Counted from the first letter of the stretch, positions 12,111-24,800 are shown. The stretch: 64,000 nt of DNA from Selaginella tamariscina (GCA_003024785.1 PUQB01000029.1:162530-226529), one strand, 5' to 3'. Notes: generated from the letters alone by a model not told the origin. A program made the numbers and translations.

Positions 12111-13440
12111 TTGACAAGCACAAGGCTGCAGTTCTTCCTGTTCACAGGTCCTACGACTGTCCTATTGATCTTGCGGAAGGAAAGACTCCACCGTTCGGAC
12201 CGATTTATGCATTGTCACCCACAGAGTTGGAGGTTCTTCGTCAGTACATCGAGGACAACTTGGCATCCGGCTTCATTCGTCACTCAAAGTCCCCTGCAGG
12301 AGCGCCTATCTTCTTTGTCAAGAAGAAGGATGGGAGTTTACGTTTGGTTGTGGACTACAGGGGTTTGAATCAAGTCACCATTCGGAATCGGTACCCGTTG
12401 CCATTGATCCCGGAACTTCTCGATCGGCTGCGAGGAGCAAAGGTGTTCACGAAGATCGACTTACGAGGGGCCTACAACCTTGTACGGATTCGTCCAGGCG
12501 ATGAGTGGAAGACTGCCTTTCGTACAAGGTATGGACACTTCGAGTACACGGTGATGCCTTCGGCCTTACCAATGCCCCAGCCGTGTTCCAACACATGGTG
12601 AACGACATCTTTCGTGACTTCTTGGACCAGTTTGTGGTGATCTACCTCGACGACATTTTGATTTTCTCCAAGGACCAGGCGGCACATGACAAGCATGTAC
12701 GATTAGTTCTACAGCGGCTTCGCGAGCATGGCCTGTATGCGAAGTTGGAGAAGTGTTTTTTCGATAGGGATTCTGTGGAGTTCTTGGGCTACATCGTCTC
12801 TCCTGCTGGCGTTTCCATGGACATGCACAAGGTGAAGACCATCGTGGAGTGGGAGAGGCCCAAGTCTGTACGAGATGTACAATGTTTCCTTGGCTTTGCA
12901 AACTTCTACAGGCGGTTCATACAGGACTTCTCCAAGCGTGTACTTCCACTCACGGAACTCACCAAGCGCACAGGGTTTTCTCTTGGTCCGACAAGGCGGA
13001 ACATGCATTCACAACACTCAAGGACCTTCACGACAGCTCCGATTTTAGCACATCCTGACCCTTCTCGTCCTTTCTTCGTTGAAGCAGATGCCTCGGATTT
13101 TGCAGTAGGATCCGTCCTATCACAAGTTGGAGAAGACAAGTTGCTTCATCCTGTAGCTTTTCACTCTCGTAAGTTCCTTTCGGCGGAGATCAATTACGAG
13201 ATTCATGACAAGGAACTCAAGGCCATTGTGGATTCGTTCGAGGAGTGGCGGCATTTCCTGGAAGGTGCTGCACATCCTGTACAAGTTCTTACGGATCACA
13301 AGAACCTGGAGTATTTTCAAACGGCTCGAGTTCTCAGTCGGCGACAGGCTAGGTGGGCGGAGTTCCTATCACGTTTTGATTTCGTCATCGTCTACAGGCC
13401 CGGTTTTCGGAATGGCAAGGCGGACGCATTGTCTAGGCGC
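12111..13440 (+). pseudogene. Reverse transcriptase and RNase H of element B2
   Basis: RT runs from about 12,190 ([20 protein letters not shown]) through [19 protein letters not shown] and a well-preserved [12 protein letters not shown] catalytic box at about 12,640. RNase H follows with VEADASDFAVGSVLSQVG and YEIHDKELKAIVDSFEEW, ending KADALSRR. One frame runs 12,505-13,635 almost without damage. The main break is near 12,550-12,570, where [10 protein letters not shown] shifts into [12 protein letters not shown]. Confidence 0.85.
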
Positions 13441-13499
13441 TCTTACCTTGCACCGATCCCGGGCGATCCTGCATATGACTGTCAAAGACAAGTGTTGTT

Positions 13500-14730
13500 G
13501 GGTCCTGATCGATTTCCGGCTTGCGGCACTACAGGTTCATCAGGCTCCAGCAAATTCAACACTCCTACAGGACATCCGTTCGCAGTTGGCTACAGACGAC
13601 TTGGCAAAGAATGTGTTCTCACACATTCATCCTGACATTGCAAGTTCCTCTTCCTCCAGTTCCCGTTCAGACTACAAGTTGTTCGCCATACAGGATGGAC
13701 TCCTGTACCGGGAAGGTCTCCTGTACGTTCCTGTTGGTATTTCCAGGACTCGTGTGGTACAGGATTGTCATGATACCCCGGCTACAGGACATTTTGGTGT
13801 GGCCAAGACAGTGGAGTTGGTGACTCGCAACTATTGGTGGCCTGGGTTGCGAGGTTTTGTGGAAAGGTTTGTACGGAGTTGTGACACTTGTAACAGGTCG
13901 AAGATGCCTCATCATGCACCCTCTGGTCTTCTTCGTCCTCTTCCTGTTCCTTCTGCTCCTTGGAGATCCATTTCTATGGATTTCCTCACAGATCTTCCTC
14001 CTTCTCGTGGATTCGATGCAGTTCTTGTGGTGGTTGACCGTTTCACCAAGCAGGCTCATTTCCTACCCTGCAACAAGACAGCTACAGGTCAGACAACTGC
14101 TGAGTTGGTGATCCGTGAAGTGTTCCGACATCATGGTCTTCCTGAGAGCATTTTTCCGATCGAGGTCCACAATTCATGTCCAAGTTTTGGCGAGAGCTTC
14201 TTCGGAGTCTACAGGTTAAAGCGGATCTTTCTTCAGGATATCATCCGCAAACTGATGGGCAGTCCGAACGCACAATTCAGACCTTGGAACAGTATCTTCG
14301 TTGCTTCATCAGTTACCAGCAGGACAACTGGTTGGACCTTCTTCCAATGGCGGAGTTTGCCTACAACAACTCCGTTCACGCATCTACAGGACAGACACCT
14401 TTCTTTGCTCTTACAGGCCACCATCCACGTTTTGACTTTGCTCCTCCCGCTTCTCCTTCTTCCGCTCCTGCAGTACAGGATCGTCTCAGCATCTTCGTCA
14501 GGTACAGGATGATCTCCGGGTTCATCTTCAGGCACAGGAACGATACAAGCATCATGCTGATGCTCACCGTCAGCCGGCACCTGCATACAAGATTGGTGAT
14601 CTCGTGTGGCTTCTTCGTCGACATATTCGCACCAACAGGCCTTCTTCTAAGTTGGATTTTCAACGATTGGGCCCTTACAGGATTGTGGCGGAGGTAATCC
14701 TGTAGCTTTCCGACTCGAGTTACCATCTAC
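13500..14730 (+). pseudogene. Integrase of element B2
   Basis: The long frame 13,205-14,512 carries YRDGLLY-like and LYVPVGISRTRVVQDCHD, the zinc-finger segment HFGVAKTVELVTRNYWWPG, CDTCNRSKMPHHA, and the core start SMDFLTDLPPSRGFDAVLV. The frame shifts near 14,155, and FPIEVHNS stands where the partner has SDRGPQFIS. The YHPQTDGQSERTIQ glutamate region continues in the frame beginning at 14,176. Confidence 0.8.
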
Positions 14731-14731
14731 G

Positions 14732-15042
14732 GTGAAACTTCATCCTGTGTTTCACACCTCCTTGTTGGAGCCGTATCATCCTTCTTCTCTTCCGGTCGTG
14801 CTTCTTCTCCTCCCCCTCCTGTGGTCATTGACACTGAACCTGAGTACGAAGTTGCAGCCATCCTTGATTCTCGTCTTCATCGCCGCCAACTCCAATACTT
14901 GGTGGATTGGAAAGGTTATTTGCCTACTGATCGCACTTGGGAACCTGCATCCAACTTACTCCATGCTTCTTCCAAAGTTGCTGCCTTCCATCGGCATTAT
15001 CCTGCTAAACCAGGTCCCAAGACTCGTGGAACTCGTCTTTAG
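14732..15042 (+). pseudogene. Chromodomain, C-terminus of element B2 polyprotein
   Basis: MKLHPVFHTSLLEPYHPSSL joins, after a frame change, to YEVAAILDSRLHRRQLQYL, VDWKGYLPTDRTWEPASNL and a tail ending TRGTRL at the stop codon. The aromatic residues of W-K-G-Y and T-W-E-P are those of a chromodomain, placing the element among the chromoviruses. This is the most intact domain of either copy and sits immediately before the polypurine tract. Confidence 0.8.
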
Positions 15043-15053
15043 GGAGGAGGTGC

Positions 15054-15595
15054 TGTCACGACCCGATACAGGATACAGGATTCCGGATACAGGATACGGG
15101 TTGCAGGATTTCCTACAGGATTCCGGATACAGGATACGGTTGCAGGATATTCCTACAGGATATGCCACAGGATATGCCTAGAGGATAAGGGACATGTGGA
15201 CTCATATTAGCCTTTGCATGCATGCAACCACTTTTAGCACTCATGCCTAGATTAGCTCTTGGAGTTGTGAGCATAAAAGCTCCGACCTAATTGTTGTACA
15301 ATCAGTTACTATCAACACCAGTCTTACTACGATCAATCTTGTCTTGTCTTGTTCTTGTCTTGTCTGTTCCTTGTTCTCTCCTTTCTTGCTCCGGATCCTG
15401 TCTTCTATCTGTTCCTGGATCTGTCCTCCTTCTGTCTTGCTCCCGGATCTATCCTGTTCTGTCTTCTCCTGGTCTGTCCTGGCCTGTCTTGTTCCTGAGT
15501 TCCTAGTTCTGTCCTGCTCTCTGTCCTATTCCTGAGTCAAGCCTTCTTGTTCTTGGAATCCTGCTCTCCTCCTGGTTCCTGGATGTGGCTTGACA
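15054..15595 (+). repeat. 3' LTR of element B2 (542 bp)
   Basis: The LTR starts TGTCACGACC and ends GGCTTGACA, so the outer five bases TGTCA/TGACA form a perfect terminal inverted repeat. A purine tract and the end of the chromodomain frame lie directly before it. The first 130 bases contain at least six copies of TACAGGAT or CAGGATA. A TATA-like CATAAAAG lies at 15,272-15,279. The following five bases (CCACC) do not match the five outside the B1 LTR (AGTGA), so there is no target duplication across the pair. Confidence 0.8.
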
Positions 15596-15614
15596 CCACC
15601 AACACTTCCCCTTA

Positions 15615-16225
15615 GTCGATGAGATTAATCTTGCCCACAAATCTCTCATATGGTGGATTAGACTCACCACCCCTTTTATTCATGGTGGGTGAGATTAATT
15701 CCGCCCACCACCTTTTAAGACATAAAGGGTGGTGGGATTAATCACGCCACCCCTTCCATGCCTGGAGGGCTGGATTAATCCTGCCAACCATTCAAGGAGG
15801 CGAGGAGGTAGTGGCAGAATTAATCTCATCGACTAAGCAAGGAAGTGAAGGTGGGATTAATCCCACTGACCATTCGAGGAGGTGGGACTTTTCTTTGAGA
15901 TGGAGAAGGGTAGCAAGATTAATCCCACCACTCTATATGTGAATTTACATGTGTATTAGTATATATAAGTTCTTTATCTTCTTTTATTTACTTCTATAAT
16001 TTTATTATAATATTTGAGTGAAAGCCAATAAATCATGTAAAACTGTCCAAAGCTCACATTTGTGGTGGTTTTAGAACTGAATGATGTGCGTTTTTTGCAC
16101 TTCACTATATAAGTACATGTTTATTTGTATATTATAATTCCTCCTCTTTTCGAAGATGGCAAGATTAATCTCGTTGAGACAATTACTCTTCTAATCGAGC
16201 CTGGTGGGATTAATCTTGCCATCTA
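15615..16225. repeat. Cluster of GGTGGGATTAATCCCACC-like palindromes
   Basis: Nine sites share the core GATTAAT or AATTAAT flanked by GTGG/CCAC-like arms. They lie at about 15,619, 15,690, 15,728, 15,770, 15,815, 15,850, 15,913, 16,161 and 16,203. The best copy, GGTGGGATTAATCCCACT at about 15,850, is almost a perfect palindrome. Spacing is irregular (about 35-90 bases, then a gap of about 250), so this is not a simple tandem satellite. No gene overlaps it. Confidence 0.65.
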
Positions 16226-16699
16226 ATTAGTCTGAGCATTTTAGAGAAAAATATGTATAGACCTGTAAAGTTTTAATAGTGTATTTGTATATTCAAGTTT
16301 ATATAAGTGTGTGCATTTTTATAAGAATTATATTCATAATGTAATATTGTATAGAAAGACAGCTTGATCAAACAAAGTGATTCAGCCATTAGTATAGAGT
16401 CGTTGTTAAATTCTGGGTAAGAATTAAAATAAAATATGTTATACTCGAACATGTGCTTGAAGAACTTATCATTTTTGTGTTTAGATGTAGAATTGAGATG
16501 ACATTAAAGACAAGATGAGGAGATGAGATGGGCAAGGGAATTTTGGAATCAACTTGGCCATACTTTAAAATAAACGAGAAGCGCATTGGATCAACCATGG
16601 TTACTATCAAACTAACTTTTATCACATCACGTGGACAAGCAAAACAATGGAAATAGATTCACTAGTCAAGCACTCAAGGGCAGGCTACGAACCGAGATT

Positions 16700-19620
16700 G
16701 AACGATGCTCAAAATATATACCTCGTTTCATTTAATGTCACGTTCTCGGATTCGAAGGAGGCTATATACAACACAAACCTCGAGTGGTTCTGTTGACTTA
16801 TGGATTACGACGTTTCACGTGTTCACTAATAATGTTGACTGTGGAGTTCTTCTTCAACTAAACAAAAAACCCATTTATGGAGGGGATCCGGCTAGATGTC
16901 TACTTCGAGGATCTCAATACCCATCAAGTAGGTGTATTCGCAACAGATATTGCTTCATAATACAAAACATCCACAAATGAAGCAATCGTCTCAACTCTTA
17001 TTGAAGAAGAACATCATTATTATAGAGATTAAGAAGGTGACTTAGTTCTAAGTTCTTTACAGATCACGTTCAATTTGCTTGGGAATCTTTGGAAGCTAAA
17101 AGAGTGTGTCAGGAACACTAGACAGCTACAGTCAGGCTCACACATGTGATTCTAATCGCAAAAGAAAGTCATTTCGTTCTATCAATTGCACTAGTGACAT
17201 CCCATGCTGCGATAAGCCACAAGCAAATGATGTTGAATAACATAATTTATGAGTGTAGGGTTAAGTATTGTAGCGTTAACCCCAACTTCAATTATAGGTC
17301 ACTCAATCAGGAACATGTAACTGAGCTTATGAAGAAGATGAAAGACGACAATTCTTACACCGTCCCACATAATGCCGTTTTATGCCCATATTATGAAAGA
17401 AAGAAAGGCACTGAGATAATGTGGGTGACAACACCAGAACAAATCACAAAGATCCAAATGGAGGGTAAAAAATCAATAAGGTATTACATTATTAGCGGCA
17501 AACACACGATAACAATAGCCCAACGACTTCTTGATGAACACAATAAAGGGACAATAGCAAAAAAACATTTTTGAGCATACCCGTGATAAGATGACAAAAA
17601 AGATTAATGTTTTTAACTAAGCTGAATCTCACAACTGAGCAGTACCATAAGTTATCACCGCCGCACAAGTATAATATTAATATATAATATTGTCAAAATT
17701 GATTTTAAACCATGGTTTCACTATTCATGAATAGTAAAACCAAAATTTAGGGTTAAATATATATTATTAATATATATAATTAATAAATTAATACTATATA
17801 TTCATAATATTAAAGAATATAAGATTTAATTTATGTATTTTATATAATTGAAGATCATCAAAAATCATTATTATATTGAGTTAAATTTTTTTTATCTAAG
17901 CCATCATGGTTTTTTTAGTGGTCTAAGTCATGGTCTAAGTCAATTTTGTCAATCTATAGAACTTATCGGTAGAGTGGGACGTTGCCGACACCAACCACTA
18001 CAATAGCACAATATAGGAGAGTTCAAACACACATGATCCATGTGGGAAACTCTTGGCGGCCACAAAAAGCTATTGCAGGGAGAGAACAAAGTGCGAAATA
18101 CCGAGTAAGAAAACTTTTTTAATGGGATTTATCTCGCCAGCATATTAATCTTTTAATTATTTCATCTGTAAAGAGCCGAAGAAATTGCAACAGTTGATTT
18201 TACCTAGGGTGCGGGAAAGAAAACATCTTTTTTTGATGATGCTAGTTTCTTGCTCTAAAGACAAGGTCTTCGCCAAATGGGTGGGGATCATGGAATCCTT
18301 TGTGAAAGAAACATTGAAAAAAAGTAGACGGGTGAAGGAGAGTCCTCAAAAATGTCTACAAAGAAACCCAATAAAACTCCCAATGCTAAATTTATTCAAG
18401 TTGCAAAGGATGTAAACACTGACTTTAAGTTCACATGGTTAAAGCCTCTAAACGGAACAACAGTGGAAGAGATGGATGTCTTAACTGATTTGGTGGCTAA
18501 TGGCAAACTACATATTAACAATAGCAGCCCCACTTCTCCTTTTCATCTCAAGGCAATGGAGTTGAAGATGATCAGACACTTTAAGGAGTGGTTGGGAATA
18601 CACTGCTATAAATTGGTTGGACCTTGGCTCCAACATATGAGGAGGTTAGCAAATATTTGCATGTGACAAATGATGATATACTTATCCAATGGGTGAATTA
18701 ATTGAAGATTTGGACAAGAATCTATTGCATGCTAACGCCAAAAAGGAGAACATCGTGATGACACCCTATCCTTTAGTAGCAGAGAACCGAGTTGAATCTT
18801 ATAAAAAAGAACGCACCAAATCATGACAAGCCTTACAGATGTTTTTATTGTCGAATTTGGAGACTTTATGGGGTACTACATGTAAAAAACCGTTTCAAAT
18901 GTTCATGATGGATCGACGGGTGTCAAAAAATCCTTTTTAGATAAGATGCTAGAAGATTTGGTGGAAAAGCTAAGCCGTGCAAGCATGTATAAAGAAGGTA
19001 TTTATTATTTAATTTTTGCACACTTACATGTACCTATGTCTTCAAGTATTATTTCTTGATTTTTGCTCATGTCACCATACCTTTGCCTTCGTCCTCATTA
19101 AGAAGAACATACATCATTAGATTGGATTTTACATGAATGATGTTGATCCCAGGTGTATGAATATGATTGTTCACTTAATTGTTAGGAATGTGCCAAACAA
19201 TTTTAAACTTTCAAATGACTGGCCAGGCATCTATTTTTGTTCCAATGGGGTTAAACCTCCATTCGATACATTGATAGCTGAGAGGGACGTTTTCAGCAAT
19301 GTACGTTATCCAAACATTACAAGTTAGGCTACATAGAGCATCGTCAACTTAATCAGGGGTCCTCATAGTGATGCATGGGTTTTTTACTACTGTACTAGGA
19401 GATCTGTTTTAAAGGAGTGTTACCTTTGGGATACATGTGTCTTTACCATTGAAAATGATAAGACCATGGTCGAGGACTTGAACAAGTGGATAATGAGGTT
19501 CTCAACTGACTATCCTAACAAACTCAACATGAGTATTTGGGAAAGTTCCCTCTTGAGAATTGCGACAGCTCTGAGGAGGAATCTGATTTAATGTTGGAAT
19601 CTAAGAACGATCTTTATCTA
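16700..19620 (+). pseudogene. Decayed reading frame of unknown family
   Basis: Protein-like pieces lie in series on the plus strand. At 17,146-17,574 the longest piece (142 codons) contains RYYIISGKHTITIAQRLLDE, which resembles the GxHR-type loop of ParB/Srx-fold proteins. At 18,352-18,666 a piece contains FKFTWLKPLNGTTVEEMD. At 19,133-19,560 pieces read KPPFDTLIAERDVFSNVRYP and, in another frame, WIMRFSTDYPNKLN. Stops and shifts separate them. I do not recognise the whole; it could be one transposon-borne protein or several. The ParB-like reading is weak. Confidence 0.35.
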
Positions 19621-19659
19621 GATATTACACTAGAAGTTATCTCAAGAAGCACATAACAT

Positions 19660-21700
19660 TTAATTACTCTATGGACTATGAAAACATCAACAGAAGAAAC
19701 AAAAGATGTCGAACGATCTTTCAAGCGGCTAAAGCCTTCTTCGCCCCACTCAAAAGGTAACAGTAAAGAAGAATTAATAATGTGTTAATAGAATGACAAA
19801 TAGTTGTAAATGAGTGTAACATAAAGCATTTTTGTATATTCCGTTTATATTTGTATAGAAAATATTAAAGAATTAAAGAATTAAAGAAGCTTTTAATTCA
19901 AACATGGGTCACACATTAACAAGGTAAATAATATAACTTGGTAATTATAAGGCCAGTTAACGATTATTTTACGGATTAAAATAATATAGAACATGGATTT
20001 CAGCAGTGGCATGAGGTAAGAGAGGGTATGGCGAAAATTTCTTGTGCCACATGTCAAAATGATAGAGTTCATGTAGAAAATGAATAATAATGCAACTCAA
20101 AACATCCTTACTATAGGTACCACTTGTTTTGGCAAGTTGCAAAAGGAATTTATTGCTTAGGTTATTGAATTACCATCTTTAACTCCTTCAGTTTTGCATC
20201 ACCATTTCTATTGTCTTCATTTCCTGAATCACTTTCTTCAATGCTTACAATATTTGAATCTTGTAAAGATGATGTACAAGTAAATGATAAAGGAATCGCA
20301 ACAATATAGCATCAAAAGATAAATGTGAAAGGGACCAAATAAGTGAGTTGCAAATCATTGAAGAGGCAACATTGCCCTTTGTTACCCATGGCCATATTAT
20401 GTCATTAGATGTCAATGGCGTTTTGCTTCATCAATAAAGGCCTGAGGACATGGAAAAAGAAATTAAACAGGAGATTTCATTTGTGGTCATGGTAAATTTA
20501 CATGATATCATTTTTCATCTGACAATTCCTTTGTGTAATTAAATGAGATGTGTTTTTCATAAGGTTTATGCCAATCTTATCATAAAGACACGGAAGGTGA
20601 GCCTTTGGGATTAAAATGTTTATTTTAAGACATTAACTTTCATTATTTGTATATCCTAATTGAACTTTAAGGATACTTCCTCTGTAAGATGAGAAGTGTC
20701 CCTAGAACATTGACACTCTTATGTGCATCACCTATCCAAGGCATGGAGAATAATTCGTTATGAGACGATTAGGTTATTTTAGATGTTGTTATGAAAACGA
20801 TTATCTTACTTGGACATAACAATTAAGTTATCTTTTTAAGATGGTGCCATGAAAGTGTCATTTTTCTTGAATGTGACATTTGAATTCTTTTATTTATAGT
20901 AGCCATAGATAATGTCATGAGAATGGCCATCTCCCTTTAATATGATAGTGTAATTTTTCTTACTTGAGATGGTATCATGAGAATGGCCATCTCCCCTATA
21001 CCTAACTATAACCAAATGAATAGATATCTTTGTTGAAGAGATAAGTAGAAAAAAATAACTAAGAGAACGTAAGGATGGGCTTATGCATGTGGATCTTACT
21101 GTAAGCTATAATCACAAGTGGATAATAAAGTTTATTTGACAGAAATTTATTTGTTTTTCGAGACTTCTTTTATGAAAAATTAAGAATGAATATTTTAAAG
21201 GACTAAGTCTCTCATTAATGACAATGAAATTGTGATTACCCCTTTCTTTGGAGAAATATGATGGACCTTTAGTCACTTAAATATAATAAAGAATATGGTA
21301 GAAAAAGTGAACAAAACATGACAAGAAGTGTTTTATGTTTAAGTAACATAACATGACATATATTTTAAAATATGTTTTTAATTAAATGATTTGTATTTTA
21401 TTTAACTTCAAAATTTGTTTAAAAAAGTGATACTAAATATTTTATATTTAAGTAACATAATATACTATTTACATGTATATGTATAATTTTTAAGATTTAC
21501 TAATTTTGCACACATTTTATTTAAGAAATAATAATCTTTGACATTAAAATACACATATTAATAAACATATATCTCTCTATATATACATTACATATAATAT
21601 ATATTAGTTTCATGTAAAGTATATTAAATTTGCCTCATGTAAAGCCATTGTTTAAATTTAATACTAATATACATGTATGTACTTCGTGTATATATGCGTG
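19660..21700. other. AT-rich spacer without recognisable genes
   Basis: I see no reading frame with known motifs. A GGCCATCTCCC motif recurs near 20,925 and 20,983 within two related ATGGTATCATGAGAATGG-like segments, suggesting local duplication. The stretch is likely old transposon debris. Confidence 0.3.
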
Positions 21701-21704
21701 TGTA

Positions 21705-21708
<4 letters not shown>

Positions 21709-21751
<43 letters not shown>

Positions 21752-21770
21752 ACACACACACATACATGTA
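21709..21770. repeat. (TA)n then (AC)n microsatellite
   Basis: About 19 TA units are followed by AC units. It creates spurious open frames on both strands. Confidence 0.9.
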
Positions 21771-21839
21771 TATGTATGTATAAAATACCTTTCAACATAT
21801 AATGTGTGTGTGGGTGTGTTAATATGAAATTTATATTCC

Positions 21840-24800
21840 ATAGTAGATTTTGGTAACTTTTGGATTGTTTTCAATTCGAACCACTCGCGTCTATATATAA
21901 GCTAAGGTTTTGGACCAATATAAGATGCATAGTTCTATACTCTAAGTTCTCACATTGGTGAAGGTGAGAGGCATCTTTAATTGTCCTTACAAAGTGCTTA
22001 GATTTTTGCCTTTTTGTGTAGATCTTGTTTGTCTTTTTAAATTTAACTTTTTCATTATTTAGATCTATTTCATTCTTGTAAATTTAATTTTATTCTCTTT
22101 TTTTCGTCCATGGCTACACAATAGGTGAATCTTTTATCCGTGGAGCATTTACACATACAATGTGGGTGCAACTGAACAATTAGACTCAGTTGATGGTGGT
22201 GTTCATGGCACATGGTGCTACTTCTTCTACTTATGTTGTGAATCCTCCAGTTCAGTCAGATTTCTTTCATGGAAATCATGAGGATAATGTGTATCATTGT
22301 TTGATCATTTTATGATGATTACCACAAACCATTATACCACATGTAACGTCGTCCCTTAAAGGCAAGTAAGAAGCTCATGTAAACATTGAGCATCATCTTA
22401 GGAATGATATGTAATATGCTATATTCTCCTCTTAGTGTTGTTGATACATGATTTTTATTCCTCAATCTTTTGCCACATGTTGCCGTCTTTATTTATGTCA
22501 TGCGGTGAAGCAAATTGTCATTTTTTATGGCAGCTAACACATTCATGCTTGTTCGCAAAATGAGACTAACATAGCAGTTCATGTGGATTGTCATGAGTTT
22601 CAGCTTTGGGTGATGCCAAATCAAGCTTTTAACCTTATTCTTGGTGTAGATTGACTGACTCACAATTATGCCAAGTGTGACTTTGAAAAGTGTCTCTTTA
22701 TTTAATTCTCCTCTAATCTTTGTTCCATTTTTTTTACTTTTATTCCACTTTGTTCGTTTGTTTATACCTTTGCTTTAATCATTTTTGTTTCACCTTACTT
22801 CCTTCTATTTTTTCATCATGCTCTTCCATTCCCTCTTTGGATCTCTCAAATGATTATTGGATGTGGCCATTGATTAGCTCAAAAAGAAGTATAATGATCT
22901 TTTTGACTTCAACTTGTCATCTGGGCCAAAATTACAACACGTCATCCTATTTCAATCGGGAATACTAAGCCAATTAAGGTATTTATCAGATCGGTCGCTA
23001 AAGGAGAACAATTGTCAAGGAGATGTTGGAAAAATGGTGTTATTAAGAAGTCTTAAGGTTTTTAGGAGTGCAAACCTCATTTTGTGAAAAGTCTGATGTG
23101 AAATATTCAGTTCTACATCGATTATCGCTCATTGAATACTGTAACTATTTTGAATGTCTACCCACTTCCTTATACTATAAGTTTTTAATTAACTAGGGCA
23201 AAGCCATTATTTCATTAAGTTAGATCTCGCCTTTATGTATTGACAAGTTCTAATGGCTAATGTGGACATTCCTAAAACTACTTTTTGAACATCATTTGAC
23301 TTGTTATGAGTTCTTGGTGATGCCTTTTAGTCTGAACAATGCTCTTAGCAACTTTTTAGTATATGATGAATGAGGTTCTTTGTTATATGTCAAAGGTGAT
23401 TACCAACTTCATTGACGATGTTTTGATCCATTTGGAAGGGACATGGGAGGAGTATGTCCGTGAGGTATGCAAAATTCTGGATCAATTGCTAGAAGCTAGT
23501 TTGAAGTTGGAGCGGTTTAACTGTGTGTTTGGATCTAATGATGATTTACAAGTCAATCCTGACAAACTTATCGCAGTTCTGAAGTTCCTTACATTGAAGT
23601 GTGTAAATGATGTTTAGCACTTTCTTGGTAAGGTGCAATATTTTAGCTATTTTGTTAATCCTTTTTTTTGCATTATTTCGGGAATTGTTAAAGTCGTCAA
23701 CCTCATCTCTTGTTTAGTATAAGGATTGCGAATGGACATTTGGAAACCTTAAGGAGCTATTGATGACTTCTCCAGTTTTGGCATACCCTGATTACACTCA
23801 TTCCTTCATCTTGTGCATGAATGCTTTTGACATTGGTCTCAAGGGCATGTTGATGTAAGATTGTATGAATGTAAATCGTCAACGTCATCCCATTGCATAC
23901 ATTAGCCATACGTTACACCCAACAGAGGTGAACTACTCCACAACATAGGAGTGTCTTTGTTAAAGAAGAAGAACTTGGTTGGCTCAAATCTATGACTTCA
24001 TGCCTAGGGAGTTTTATGGTTGATGTTGATGCTCTTTCTTGAGCTCCTCTTTTGCCTTCTCTCTCTTCTTATGTTCATAAGGCCATTTGTTTCAGTGTTA
24101 GTAGATTTTTTGGAAGAAGATTTGATGTTGTCGAGTGTCCACATAATGTAGAGTTAAATTTGCCTTCTTTGGACAAGATTCCTGAGGCTTAAAAGGTTGA
24201 GTTGTGGATCTAAAGGCTTTATGATGGGTTTGAAAATTCTACATTGCTTATCGATGACTTACCATTTAGGTACTTACATTCTCAATACCACCTTTAAGGC
24301 AACTTTTCTTATTTTGTAAGGATTGATTCGAATGATCATTTGTGGTTAACGGTGCCTTCAGTCTTCATTCTACACTTATCATGACTCTTCTACTCTAGGC
24401 AAGCACATGGAACATCGTTATATGATTGAGAAGCTAAGCATATCTTTTTATTGGTTAGAGTTATGATTCAGTATGTGCGTAGTTATGTCAAGCTCGTAAT
24501 ACTCCCCCTTGTACTATGGAAGGACAATTGAAGTCAATTACAATTTTTCCTTCATTTGAGTTGGTGACATTTGATTTGATGGGGCCTTTTCCACAATCAA
24601 CTATTGGTAATGAGTATGTTATTATCACTTCTGCCTACTTGACTTGTTGGGTAGATGTTGGCCACTTTTTTCTTAATTAGGTAATGTTTTAGCATTCTTG
24701 TCTAAAGCAGATTTTCTCAAACAACGTTCTTGCATTTATGGCCAAGGGATTTCATGTCTTAATGTCTTGGCTGGGGATACGCCACACTTTCACAAATGCT

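Larger units (their letters stand above)
6776..15595. repeat. 8.8 kb inverted repeat made of elements B1 and B2
   Basis: The minus-strand copy (to about 10,942) and the plus-strand copy (from about 11,032) are reverse complements along most of their length. About 89 bases lie between the arms. This central loop belongs to the plus-strand copy. The nine bases GAAGTTGAA occur both at the junction (10,933-10,941) and inside the loop (11,008-11,016). Both arms end in a 3' LTR. Confidence 0.85.
10941..15595 (+). mobile_element. Chromodomain-type Ty3/gypsy copy, 5'-truncated (element B2)
   Basis: On the plus strand, the order is half a gag zinc knuckle (CGEAGHKVAEC, 10,944-10,976), protease (11,041-11,470), a long linker rich in TCCTGTA, RT (12,111-12,910), RNase H (about 12,960-13,430), integrase (about 13,500-14,700), chromodomain (about 14,730-15,040), a purine-rich tract (AGGGAGGAGG, about 15,041-15,050) and the 3' LTR. 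The zinc knuckle lacks its first cysteine because the copy starts there. Frame breaks occur in protease, RT, RNase H and integrase. No 5' LTR exists. Confidence 0.88.

Noticed and set aside
21635..21874. 79-codon open frame on the minus strand
   Set aside because: It is mostly translation of (TA)n and (CA)n repeats.
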